Assembly: GCA_017561145.1 (NCBI GenBank)
Contig: JAFZDO010000032.1
Location: 1 to 39,512 of the forward strand
From: Clostridia bacterium
Lineage (GTDB): Bacteria; Bacillota; Clostridia; Oscillospirales; CAG-382
Direction of reading: 5' to 3'
DNA: 39,512 bases
The notes under the pieces were generated by a model. That model saw nothing but the letters and a program-made list of their open reading frames with translations, did no database searches and was not told the origin of the DNA. How positions within the stretch are numbered: the stretch's first letter is position 1; the number at the start of each line of letters is the position of its first letter. The position numbers were made by a program, and so were the translations under genes. Positions 7,297 to 15,200 of this stretch are shown one piece after another.

Positions 7297-9348
7297 ATGA
7301 ACGAACGCTTTAATCCGCATCTTTCTCGTCCGCGTTACGTTGCATCATTCATTTTGATGCTGCTTTTGGTCGCGGCGGGTTATTTTTCACGCCCTCTTTT
7401 AAGCGAAGGATTTAAATCCGCATCGCTTTATATCTTTTTGGGTTTAATAATTTTCCTTGCCATTTTAGGTGTATCGAGTTATTTCGGCGAAAAGCGATAT
7501 ATTAAAAAGCACACCGAAAATATACAGATACGCGACCGTCACGAGGACTTTAACCGCAGAAAGGAGCTTGCGCTTTCCGACCTTGCGGCGGCAAAAGGAA
7601 GGGTCGCAAGATTACGCCTTTTGAACGTGCTGTACGGTGCATTCCTCTTTTTCTGCTCGCTTGCCGTCTCTTATCTCATCGGTGCTTCGGGACATTGGTT
7701 TCTTTTCATGCTGATAATACCCGTTTTCTTTTGCGTGATGCTCGTTGCGCTTCAGCGTATCACACCGCTTTACGCAAATTACAATTTTACGGATTATACC
7801 GAAGAAAAGGATTTCCCCCTCATCTACGCCGTCGCACGCAAGGCGGCAAAGACCGTCGATGTTGACGGCGAAATAAAAATACAGCTCTTAACCGACTGTA
7901 ACGCCGGCATAGCGAGATTTGGCAGAGTTATCTCGCTTCAGATAGGCACTATACTTTTAGACCTTATGACCGAGGAAGAGCTTTATACAATACTGCTCCA
8001 CGAATTCGGTCATATGGCAAAATCGGGTCAGATAAGCCAAGCCGATATCTCGCTGAATGAAAAAATAAGCACCCTGCGCGGACTTGATAACCTATCGCGC
8101 AAAATTATCGGTGCACTCTTTTCCTATCCCGACGTGCTCTTTTCGAGGGAATTTTACATCTACCGTATCACGGCATCCCAAGCACTTGAAATCATCGCCG
8201 ACGAAACCGAAAGAAAATACGGCGATCCCCAACTGATAGTCAGCTCGCTTGCAAAGATCAATATGTACGACCTCTTTTCACACGAGCTTTATAACTTCGA
8301 CGAGCCTATCTATGCTCCCGAAAAAATGAGAAGCGACGTTTCGCAATCTCTGATTTCGAAATTCCGCAAGGTGTTGCCCGAGCGCCATGATATATGGAAA
8401 AATCTCCTTATGAACGAGATCCAACCGCGAAGCGCATCGCACCCGATTTTCCGCGCGCGTATGGAGGCGATGGGGGTTTCGGATTTCACGGTTACCCTTC
8501 CCGACGGTTCGGACGGTTACCGCAAGGAATGTAAGATCGCAACCGCAAAAGCCGACAAGCAGTTTTTCGATCGAAGCAACGCAGAATACGATAAAATACG
8601 CAAGACCGAATACTTAAAGCACCTTGACGTTATCGAAAGCTGGGAGCGCAAGGGCAAGCCGATCACCGACGAATCCTCGCGTCCGATTCTCGAAGCGCTT
8701 TGGAAGCTTCACCGCTTTGTAGAGGTCGAAGCGCTCTGCGACGATATTATCGCAAACAACAAAAACCGCGCCGCAACGGCTCATTCGCGTCTGCTAAAGG
8801 GCATAATTCTTGCAATGCGCTACGACAAGGACTTTTTGGGCTACATCTACGATGCGATCGACATCAACAGCAATTACGTCGAGGAGGGACTTCAGGTAAT
8901 CGGCGAATACTGCTGTAAAATGGGCTTGCAAAAGGAGCTTGAGGAATACCGTGAAAGGTCGGTCGTTATCGCTCAATCCAATATCGACGAATTTTCCAAG
9001 CTCAGCGAACTTTTACCGACCGACAACGTTATGCAAGACGATATGAGCAAGGAAATGCTCGACTCGATACTTAAATATTTCGAAAGCATCAGCGAAAACT
9101 CGATAAGCCGTATATACCTTGTAAAAAAGGTCATAAACGAAAACTTCTTCGGAAGCTGCTTTATCATCCGCTTTAAGGAAGGCTCGCCCGAGGCTGTCGT
9201 TATGCGCGTTATGGACAAGATATTCAACCATTTAGACACCCACGAAAGCGAACGTCAATTCTCGCTGTTCTACTACGGCCCCAATTATGCCGATATCATA
9301 GCAAGAGTCGAAAACAGCTGTGTCTGGGATATCGCGGACAAAATGTAA
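7297..9348 (+). CDS. M48-type membrane zinc metallopeptidase
   Basis: A 683-aa protein with four predicted membrane helices near the N-terminus (about 14-32, 42-62, 108-128 and 133-153). A catalytic domain follows with the zinc-binding HEFGH at 235-239 and the downstream ALEIIADE region, where E298 is the likely third ligand. This arrangement matches Ste24/HtpX-like M48 peptidases, which degrade or process membrane proteins. The protein is much longer than HtpX (about 290 aa). The C-terminal 300 residues (from about 430) are helical and may be a TPR-like domain, which is my inference. GGAGG precedes the ATG. It is monocistronic and ends against the structured element shared with the copper operon. 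Confidence 0.88.
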   Translation: MNERFNPHLSRPRYVASFILMLLLVAAGYFSRPLLSEGFKSASLYIFLGLIIFLAILGVSSYFGEKRYIKKHTENIQIRDRHEDFNRRKELALSDLAAAKGRVARLRLLNVLYGAFLFFCSLAVSYLIGASGHWFLFMLIIPVFFCVMLVALQRITPLYANYNFTDYTEEKDFPLIYAVARKAAKTVDVDGEIKIQLLTDCNAGIARFGRVISLQIGTILLDLMTEEELYTILLHEFGHMAKSGQISQADISLNEKISTLRGLDNLSRKIIGALFSYPDVLFSREFYIYRITASQALEIIADETERKYGDPQLIVSSLAKINMYDLFSHELYNFDEPIYAPEKMRSDVSQSLISKFRKVLPERHDIWKNLLMNEIQPRSASHPIFRARMEAMGVSDFTVTLPDGSDGYRKECKIATAKADKQFFDRSNAEYDKIRKTEYLKHLDVIESWERKGKPITDESSRPILEALWKLHRFVEVEALCDDIIANNKNRAATAHSRLLKGIILAMRYDKDFLGYIYDAIDINSNYVEEGLQVIGEYCCKMGLQKELEEYRERSVVIAQSNIDEFSKLSELLPTDNVMQDDMSKEMLDSILKYFESISENSISRIYLVKKVINENFFGSCFIIRFKEGSPEAVVMRVMDKIFNHLDTHESERQFSLFYYGPNYADIIARVENSCVWDIADKM

Positions 9349-9350
9349 TA

Positions 9351-9375
9351 AAAAAGGCACTTCCCACGAAGTGCC
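9351..9375. terminator. Terminator hairpin P5 of element copy A
   Basis: GGCACTTC/GAAGTGCC with loop CCAC and an A run on its left. It terminates the minus-strand copper transcript and may also stop the M48 gene from the other side. Confidence 0.85.
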
Positions 9376-9587
9376 TTCAGACCGAAGACAAATGGTCTGT
9401 TTACACCCTTGAAAGGAAAAATAACAAAAAAGAGTTCTTTCGTTTACATCGGAAGAACTCTTGATTTTTATAAGGAATTTTGAAATTTTATTGTATTTTC
9501 AAGGGTTTTAACGAAAAGCTCGACTACCTTACCTTTGTAAGCCTACGCTCGCTTTTCGTTAAAAACAGCCTCATTTCTCTCAGTCTG
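9351..9587 (-). ncRNA. Structured 3' element, copy A (downstream part of copA)
   Basis: Read on the minus strand, this stretch folds into an ordered set of helices that recurs at 31222-31464. P0 is AAACAG/CTGTTT. P1 is AACGAAAAGC/GCTTTTCGTT (9551-9560 with 9510-9519), with an inner stem CTTAC/GTAAG. P2 is a long-range TTTCAAGGGT/ACCCTTGAAA-type pairing (9497-9506 with 9405-9414) that encloses P3, a stem of about 12 bp followed by a U run. P4 is CAGACC/GGTCTG. P5 is GGCACTTC/GAAGTGCC with a U run. The 5' end overlaps the last codons of copA, so the element is probably transcribed as the 3' end of the copper operon. Both P3 and P5 look like terminators. I do not recognise the family. Confidence 0.8.
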
Positions 9588-11729
9588 TTTCAGCTTGACT
9601 CTTTTCAAAAGCAGAGAATTGGTAACGACCGAAACCGATGAAAACGCCATCGCGCCACCTGCGATAATGGGGTTCAACAGTCCGAATGCGGCAAGCGGAA
9701 TACCGATGACGTTATAGAAAAACGCCCAGAACAGATTCTGCTTTATCTTTCGCATCGTCGCACGTGAAAGCATCATTGCAAAGGAAAGAGCGCTGATATC
9801 GCTTCCGACAAGCACGATATCGCCCGATTCGATGGCAATATCGGTGCCGCTTCCTATTGCAAATCCGACGTCGGACGCCGCAAGCGCAGGCGAATCGTTT
9901 ATACCGTCGCCGACCATAGCAACCGTTTTATATTTTTCCTTCAAGCGTTCAATTTCCTTTACCTTACCGTCGGGAAGCACGTTTGCAATATATTCGTCAA
10001 CGCCGACAGTATTAGCAACCGCTCTTGCAGTTTCCTCGTTATCGCCGGTAACCAAAACCGTACGAATACCCAACGCCTTTAACCTATGAACCGAATCAGT
10101 AGCATTGCTCCTGACAGCATCGGATATCGCAAAGGCAACGCTCGGCTGACCGTCGATAGCACAGACCACAAGCGTATTACCGCCGCTTGCGAGAGCAATA
10201 ACGCCGTCGTCAAGCTTTAAATTACATTCCTTTTCTATCCAATCGGGCTTTCCGACGAGAACGCTTTTGCCGTTTATCCTTGCAATAACGCCCTTGCCCG
10301 TGACCGATTCAAAGCTTTCGCATTCAAGCACTTCCTTGCAAAGCGATGCGATAACAACGCCTATCGGATGCTCAGATCCTGCCTCGGCGCTTGCCGCATA
10401 GACGACCGAATTTTCGTTTCCGTCGAGAATAACCGTTTCTCTGACGCTCGGCTTACCCTCGGTAAGGGTACCCGTTTTGTCAAGCACTATCGCCTTTATC
10501 GCACAAGCCTGCTCCAACGCGTCGGCGTTTTTGATCAAGACCCCGTTCGAAGCACCGCGACCGATACCGACCATCAATGCAGTCGGAGTTGCAAGCCCCA
10601 ACGAGCAGGGACAGGCGATAACAAGAACGGCAACCGCCGAATCAAGCGCATCCAAGGCGTTGTATCCGATAAAATAAGTCAATAAAAAGGTAATAAGCGA
10701 TATTCCCGTAACCGCAGGCACGAAAACAGCGGCAACCTTGTCTGCTATCGATTGGATATGTGCCTTTGTCGATTGCGCCTCCTCGACAAGACGGATAATG
10801 CCCGAAAGGACGGTATCGCCTCCGACACCCTCGGCGCGGAAATAAAAGGAACCGTTCCCGTTCACCGTACCGCCGAAGACCTTATCGCCAACGCGCTTTG
10901 CAACAGGCATGCTTTCGCCGGTCAGCGCCGATTCGTCGATATGGCTTTCGCCCTTGACGACGATTCCGTCGGCAGGGATCGATTCACCCGGACGGACGAG
11001 AATAATATCTCCGACAATTATATCGGAAACGGGAATGACCTCTTCCACCCCGTTCCGCACGACCGTTGCGCTTTTCGGTGCAAGGTCGGTCAATTTTTCA
11101 ATAGCCTCGTTCGTTCTTGCACGCGCACGCGATTCGAGCGTTTTGCCGAGAAGAACGAGAGTGATTATCATCGCCGAGCTTTCGAAATAAAAGGTTCCGT
11201 ATGCTCCGTTTGCAATAAGACTGTAAACGCTGTAGGCATAAGAAGCCGTCGTACCCAAGGCGACCAAAAGGTCCATGCTCGGGCTTTTGTTCATCAGACT
11301 CTTAAATGCGCCTCTGTAAAAGCGCCAACCCGCCACAAGCTGTATGGGAGTTGCAAAAATCAACTGCAATATCCCGTTGTGAAGAAAATGCACGACAGAG
11401 CTTTCGGGGATGATGAACATAAGCGCCATCATAATAAAAAAGGGCAACGAAAAAACAAGCGAGAAGATAAAAAGCCTTAAATTGCCCTTGAATTCCCGCT
11501 TTTTCGCCTCGCGCACGTCCTCCAAAACCTCATATCCCGCTTTTTTTATCGCCCTTTCGAGAGTCTTGATATTTACCCGTTCGTCGTCGAATATCACCTC
11601 TGCCCTGCCGTTTGCATAAGAAACGGAACAGCCTTCAACGCCGTCAACAGCGCAAATGGCATGCTCAACCGCGGCGGAGCATCGAACGCAAGACATTCCG
11701 CCGACCTTTATCGTTTTTTGAACTTTCAT
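9543..11729 (-). CDS. copA: Copper-exporting P1B-type ATPase
   Basis: A 728-aa heavy-metal P-type ATPase that pumps Cu(I) out of the cytoplasm. It has one N-terminal HMA domain with GMSCVRC (C14, C17), then eight membrane helices. The ion-binding CPC is at 373-375, followed by the phosphorylation motif DKTGTLTEG and the hinge [14 protein letters not shown]. The last-helix motif [13 protein letters not shown] is typical of Cu(I) pumps. Its ATG overlaps the copZ stop as ATGA, so translation is coupled. The last 15 or so residues ([15 protein letters not shown]) are encoded inside the structured element and reappear in frame beside an unrelated gene at about 31412-31462. No copper repressor gene is adjacent. 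Confidence 0.96.
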   Translation of the reverse strand: MKVQKTIKVGGMSCVRCSAAVEHAICAVDGVEGCSVSYANGRAEVIFDDERVNIKTLERAIKKAGYEVLEDVREAKKREFKGNLRLFIFSLVFSLPFFIMMALMFIIPESSVVHFLHNGILQLIFATPIQLVAGWRFYRGAFKSLMNKSPSMDLLVALGTTASYAYSVYSLIANGAYGTFYFESSAMIITLVLLGKTLESRARARTNEAIEKLTDLAPKSATVVRNGVEEVIPVSDIIVGDIILVRPGESIPADGIVVKGESHIDESALTGESMPVAKRVGDKVFGGTVNGNGSFYFRAEGVGGDTVLSGIIRLVEEAQSTKAHIQSIADKVAAVFVPAVTGISLITFLLTYFIGYNALDALDSAVAVLVIACPCSLGLATPTALMVGIGRGASNGVLIKNADALEQACAIKAIVLDKTGTLTEGKPSVRETVILDGNENSVVYAASAEAGSEHPIGVVIASLCKEVLECESFESVTGKGVIARINGKSVLVGKPDWIEKECNLKLDDGVIALASGGNTLVVCAIDGQPSVAFAISDAVRSNATDSVHRLKALGIRTVLVTGDNEETARAVANTVGVDEYIANVLPDGKVKEIERLKEKYKTVAMVGDGINDSPALAASDVGFAIGSGTDIAIESGDIVLVGSDISALSFAMMLSRATMRKIKQNLFWAFFYNVIGIPLAAFGLLNPIIAGGAMAFSSVSVVTNSLLLKRVKLKQTERNEAVFNEKRA

Positions 11730-11950
11730 TTTACTTTTGCGGCAAATCCGATCGCCGTTACTGCCTCGGCTACCGCTTCGGGAGTCGTCTTGCCCTCTGC
11801 GTAAACGAATTCGGCAGTAGCCGTATCAAGCGAAACGGTAACCGCCTTAACGCCCTTGACCGCCTTGATAGCGTTTTCGACTCTTGCCTTACAGTGGTTA
11901 CAATGCATTCCGTCAACCGAAACCGTTGCATTTAATTTCTTTTCAAACAT
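11726..11950 (-). CDS. copZ: Copper chaperone
   Basis: A 74-aa HMA-domain protein with the Cu(I)-binding motif MHCNHC near residue 15. Length and fold match CopZ, which hands copper to CopA. GGAG lies 8 nt before the ATG. It is the first gene of the copZ-copA operon and overlaps copA by 4 nt. The substrate assignment rests on the pairing with the CPC-type ATPase. Confidence 0.93.
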   Translation of the reverse strand: MFEKKLNATVSVDGMHCNHCKARVENAIKAVKGVKAVTVSLDTATAEFVYAEGKTTPEAVAEAVTAIGFAAKVK

Positions 11951-11975
11951 ATCAAAAACTCCGTTTTTTTCTTTT

Positions 11976-12004
11976 ATTTTAACTCAAAAGAGCCGCAAAA
12001 ACAA
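11976..12004 (-). promoter_or_regulatory. Probable promoter of copZ-copA
   Basis: Minus strand TTGTTT (11999-12004), 17-bp spacer, TAAAAT (11976-11981). The -35 lies in the loop of the preceding terminator hairpin. No clear repressor palindrome is visible between it and copZ. Confidence 0.55.
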
Positions 12005-12014
12005 GTCTTGCGGC
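11992..12014 (-). terminator. Terminator of the feo operon
   Basis: GCCGCAA/TTGCGGC stem with a 9-nt loop. A short T-rich run follows on the minus strand and a better one on the plus strand. It overlaps the probable copZ promoter. Confidence 0.6.
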
Positions 12015-12027
12015 CCTTCTTTTTTAA

Positions 12028-12213
12028 TTATTTCTCGTTTTTTGCGTTTTTGCCGTGGCAGATATCAGCCATAGCACAGCCGCCGCAACCGCATCCGCAG
12101 CCGCCCTTGCCCCTTCTTTTGTCGCGAACCATTTTAAAAACGATCAGACCGACAATTACCAAAAGCACTGCCGAAACAGCGATCGTAGCGCCGTTTTCGA
12201 TGATCCAATCCAT
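12028..12213 (-). CDS. FeoB-associated Cys-rich membrane protein
   Basis: A 61-aa protein. One membrane helix (about 9-27) is followed by a basic linker (VRDKRRGKGG) and a cysteine-rich tail (CGCGCGGCAMADICHG). This is the FeoB-associated Cys-rich family, almost always encoded next to feoB. The tail may bind iron or protect FeoB, but no activity is proven. It starts 16 nt after feoB, with GGAG upstream. Confidence 0.92.
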   Translation of the reverse strand: MDWIIENGATIAVSAVLLVIVGLIVFKMVRDKRRGKGGCGCGCGGCAMADICHGKNAKNEK

Positions 12214-12229
12214 ATACGAACCACTCCGA

Positions 12230-14638
12230 TCAATTATTTTTTGCCTTATAGGGCCTTTTTACAAGCATAAACACGATCAATGCCGCAACGAGTATCGCGC
12301 AAACAAGACCGACAATGTTAAGTCCGCCGCTGAATGCCATACCGACCTGATAGATCATAAGCGAAACGGCGTAAGCAAAAACGCATTGATAGGTTATCGC
12401 AAACGCGGTCCATTTTGCCGAATTCATTTCGCGTCTGATAGCGCCCATCGCCGCAAAGCAGGGAGCGCAAAGCAGGTTGAACGCGAGGAAGGAATAGCCT
12501 TCCAAAGCGCTCATACCCTCGAAATCGAGCACACCGAACACGCCGACGACCTCTTCCTTTGCAAGAAGTCCCATAAGCGTTGCAATAGCGGCCTTGATGC
12601 TGTCAAAGCCCAAAGGAGCGAATAACCAGGATACCGCGCCGCCAATATAACCGAGGATCGAATTTTCAAGCTCCATATCTAAGGCAAAGCCAAATCCGTC
12701 GCCGGTGTTACCCAGCTTCGAGCCGAGCCAGATGACGATGGTCGAAAGCAAAATGACCGTACCCGCCTTTTTAATAAACGAGCTTGCTCTTTCCCACATC
12801 GAGCGCATTATCGCACCGAGGGTGGGCATATGGTACGCGGGCAGTTCCATAACGAAGGGTGTCGGCTCGCCCGAAAACGCCTTGGTCTTTTTAAGCATGA
12901 TGCCCGAGATGAGTATCGCCGCAATGCCCATAAAATATGCACTGGGGGCAACCCACCACGCACCGCCGAACAGTGCCGACGAGATAAGCGCAATTATCGG
13001 AAGCTTTGCACTGCAGGGTATGAAGGTCGTGGTGATGACCGTCATCCTGCGGTCGTTTTGATTTTCGATGGTACGCGATGCCATAATACCGGGAACACCG
13101 CAGCCCGTACCGATAAGTATCGGAATAAAGGATTTGCCCGAAAGACCGAAATTGCGGAATATTCTGTCCATCATAAAGGCAATGCGCGACATATATCCGC
13201 ACGCCTCGAGAAAGGCAAGGAATATGAACAAAACCAAAAGCTGGGGAATAAATCCGAGCACCGCGCCGACACCGGCAACGATACCGTCCTGAATAAGCGA
13301 ATAAAGCCATTCGGCAACAACGGGCTCGCCGTTTTCGTCAAGCAAAAGCTTATCGAACAATGCGGGAACACCGGGCACCCAGGTGCCGTAATCGGCAGGG
13401 CTTGGCTCACCCTCAAGAACGGGATCAACAATTTCCGCAACCGAAAATCCCTCTGCCGCAAGCTTTTCGCCGTAAGAGCCGTATGCCTCGGTAAATGCGC
13501 CGTAATCCTTATCGGCAAACGCAATATTAAGCTCTTCTGCACCCAAAACACCGTTTTCGTTTGCAGAAAGGATAATATCCTTAAGCTCGGTGTTTTCGAA
13601 AAGCATCTCGTTTCCGTAAGAATCGAGTGCGGCGTCATATTCATCCGAGCCTGCGATATGCCAGCCGTCACCGAAAAGTCCGTCGTTCGTCCAATCGGTC
13701 ACCCAAGCGCCGACGGTCGAAACCGAAATGTAATAAACAAGGAACATTATCACCGCAAATATCGGCAATGCGAGAAAGCGGTTGGTAACTATCCTGTCGA
13801 TCTTATCCGAGGTCGAAAGCTTACTTGCGTTCTTCTTTTTGACGCATTTTCTGACCACTCTCGTGATATATTCATATCTGTCGTTGATGATAATGCTTTC
13901 GGCATCGTCATCAAGCTCTGCCTCGCACGCCTTGATATCCTCTTCGATATGGGCAATAGTTTCGTCGGAAAGCTTTAAGGCGTCAAGCACCTTTGTGTCG
14001 CGCTCGAAAAGCTTTATCGCATACCAACGCTGCTGCTCTGCGGGAAGGTTATGAACGGTTACCTCCTCGATGTGAGCAAGCGCGTGCTCGACCGCACCCG
14101 AAAAGCTGTGCATCGGCAAATGCTTTTTGCTTTCCGCCGCCTTAAGAGTCGCCTCGATACACGCCTCGACAGCATCGTCGATGCCCTCCTCCTTAAGCGC
14201 CGAAATTTCAACGACCTTGCATCCAAGCGCCTTTGAAAGTCCGTCAAAATCGATATGATCGCCCTTTTTTCGAACCACGTCCGCCATATTTATCGCAACA
14301 ACGGTGGGAATACCGAGATCGATAAGCTGAGTGGTAAGATAAAGGTTACGTTCAAGATTCGTGCCGTCTACGATATTAAGTATCGCGTCGGGACGCTCGT
14401 CGACAAGATAATTTCTTGCAACGACCTCCTCAAGCGTATAGGGCGAAAGCGAATAAACGCCGGGAAGGTCGACGACGATAATTCCGTCGCGACCCTTCAT
14501 TTTGCCCTCTTTCTTTTCAACAGTTACACCGGGCCAGTTACCGACGAACTGATTCGAGCCGGTAAGCGCGTTAAAAAGCGTCGTTTTACCGCTGTTGGGG
14601 TTTCCGGCAAGTGCAATTCTAAGCTCTTTGTTACTCAT
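12230..14638 (-). CDS. feoB: Ferrous iron transporter B
   Basis: An 802-aa GTP-driven Fe(II) permease. The N-terminal G domain has GNPNSGKT (12-19), DLPG (57-60), NMAD (117-120) and SAL (146-148). The GDI helices run to about 270. The membrane part has two Gate repeats, the first around ADLxAVLGFIPQ to GTGCGVPGIM and the second ending in the KEEVVGVFGVL region. Between the first membrane helix (about 288-306) and the gate (about 450) is an acidic stretch of about 110 residues (325-435), which is longer than in the textbook FeoB. The SD is distant (AAGG about 12 nt upstream). It lies between feoA and the Cys-rich protein gene. Confidence 0.96.
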   Translation of the reverse strand: MSNKELRIALAGNPNSGKTTLFNALTGSNQFVGNWPGVTVEKKEGKMKGRDGIIVVDLPGVYSLSPYTLEEVVARNYLVDERPDAILNIVDGTNLERNLYLTTQLIDLGIPTVVAINMADVVRKKGDHIDFDGLSKALGCKVVEISALKEEGIDDAVEACIEATLKAAESKKHLPMHSFSGAVEHALAHIEEVTVHNLPAEQQRWYAIKLFERDTKVLDALKLSDETIAHIEEDIKACEAELDDDAESIIINDRYEYITRVVRKCVKKKNASKLSTSDKIDRIVTNRFLALPIFAVIMFLVYYISVSTVGAWVTDWTNDGLFGDGWHIAGSDEYDAALDSYGNEMLFENTELKDIILSANENGVLGAEELNIAFADKDYGAFTEAYGSYGEKLAAEGFSVAEIVDPVLEGEPSPADYGTWVPGVPALFDKLLLDENGEPVVAEWLYSLIQDGIVAGVGAVLGFIPQLLVLFIFLAFLEACGYMSRIAFMMDRIFRNFGLSGKSFIPILIGTGCGVPGIMASRTIENQNDRRMTVITTTFIPCSAKLPIIALISSALFGGAWWVAPSAYFMGIAAILISGIMLKKTKAFSGEPTPFVMELPAYHMPTLGAIMRSMWERASSFIKKAGTVILLSTIVIWLGSKLGNTGDGFGFALDMELENSILGYIGGAVSWLFAPLGFDSIKAAIATLMGLLAKEEVVGVFGVLDFEGMSALEGYSFLAFNLLCAPCFAAMGAIRREMNSAKWTAFAITYQCVFAYAVSLMIYQVGMAFSGGLNIVGLVCAILVAALIVFMLVKRPYKAKNN

Positions 14639-14659
14639 AAAAACAATTTACCTTTCGTT

Positions 14660-14677
14660 GGTTAGCCCGTGCTAACC
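14660..14677 (-). promoter_or_regulatory. DtxR/MntR-like operator before feoB
   Basis: Palindrome GGTTAGC-ccgt-GCTAACC, extended by TT/AA to 22 bp. The half-site matches the feoA operator. It lies in the feoA-feoB gap just after an attenuator-like hairpin, which suggests a second, feoB-specific control point. Confidence 0.65.
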
Positions 14678-14685
14678 AAACTGTA

Positions 14686-14712
14686 TAAAAACTTTGGGGT
14701 CACTTCCCCAAA
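14686..14712 (-). terminator. Attenuator-like hairpin between feoA and feoB
   Basis: TTTGGGG/CCCCAAA with a 6-nt loop, followed on the minus strand by GTTTTTAT. It may lower feoB transcription relative to feoA. Confidence 0.6.
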
Positions 14713-14718
14713 AACAAA

Positions 14719-14940
14719 TTATTCGATCTCGATAAGCTCGCAATCGGCCTTACGAAGCGAAAGCTCATAGCCGCGCACCGTTACCTCAACAGGGTCACCC
14801 AGAGGCGCTACCTTGCGGATATAGACCTCAACGCCCTTTGTGAGCCCCATATCCATAATTCTGCGTCTTAATGCGCCCTCTCCGTGAACTCGCACAACGC
14901 GCACGGTATCCTTGATTTTTGCATCGCGCATCGTTTTCAT
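14719..14940 (-). CDS. feoA: Ferrous iron transport protein A
   Basis: A 73-aa SH3-like FeoA protein that supports FeoB. Characteristic segments are HGEGALRRRIMDMGLTKGVEVYIRKVAPLGDPVEV and the closing LSLRKADCELIEIE pattern. I chose the second in-frame ATG because AGGAGG sits 6-8 nt before it; the upstream ATG is only 1-2 nt from the same SD. It is the first gene of the feo operon, behind a promoter and a metalloregulator-like palindrome. Confidence 0.93.
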   Translation of the reverse strand: MKTMRDAKIKDTVRVVRVHGEGALRRRIMDMGLTKGVEVYIRKVAPLGDPVEVTVRGYELSLRKADCELIEIE

Positions 14941-14956
14941 AAGCATTCCTCCTTGA

Positions 14957-14972
14957 GTTAGCCAATGCTAAC
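14957..14972 (-). promoter_or_regulatory. DtxR/MntR-like operator of feoA
   Basis: Perfect palindrome GTTAGC-caat-GCTAAC between the -10 and the feoA SD, so a bound repressor would block transcription at the start site. TTAGN6CTAA half-sites are typical of DtxR-family iron and manganese regulators. Confidence 0.7.
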
Positions 14973-14979
14973 CGACATA

Positions 14980-15008
14980 ATTTTATGCAAATTCATCCGT
15001 TTTGTCAA
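14980..15008 (-). promoter_or_regulatory. Sigma-A promoter of the feo operon
   Basis: Minus strand TTGACA (15003-15008), 17-bp spacer, TAAAAT (14980-14985), immediately upstream of the operator. Confidence 0.85.
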
Positions 15009-15124
15009 TAGCTTTCGGCAACATTTCGCACATTTCGGCGTTTTTCTGTCGCAAAAGTCAAATACGAAATCGACTTTTGTGAAATATCGCCAAAATTATC
15101 CTTTTAGGTTATGCGAAAAACGAA

Positions 15125-15153
15125 TTGACGGACGTTTCTTTCTGTGTTATATT
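15125..15153 (+). promoter_or_regulatory. Sigma-A promoter of the first SGNH/discoidin gene
   Basis: TTGACG (15125-15130), 17-bp spacer, TATATT (15148-15153). Confidence 0.8.
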
Positions 15154-15200
15154 TTTTATGTATATATTTTCAAACAAAATCAGAAGAATGAGGTGCTTTT

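Noticed and set aside
9351-9587. Insertion sequence or MITE as explanation of the two copies
   Set aside because: No terminal inverted repeats or target-site duplication can be seen and no transposase is present. A mobile origin stays possible but is not shown.
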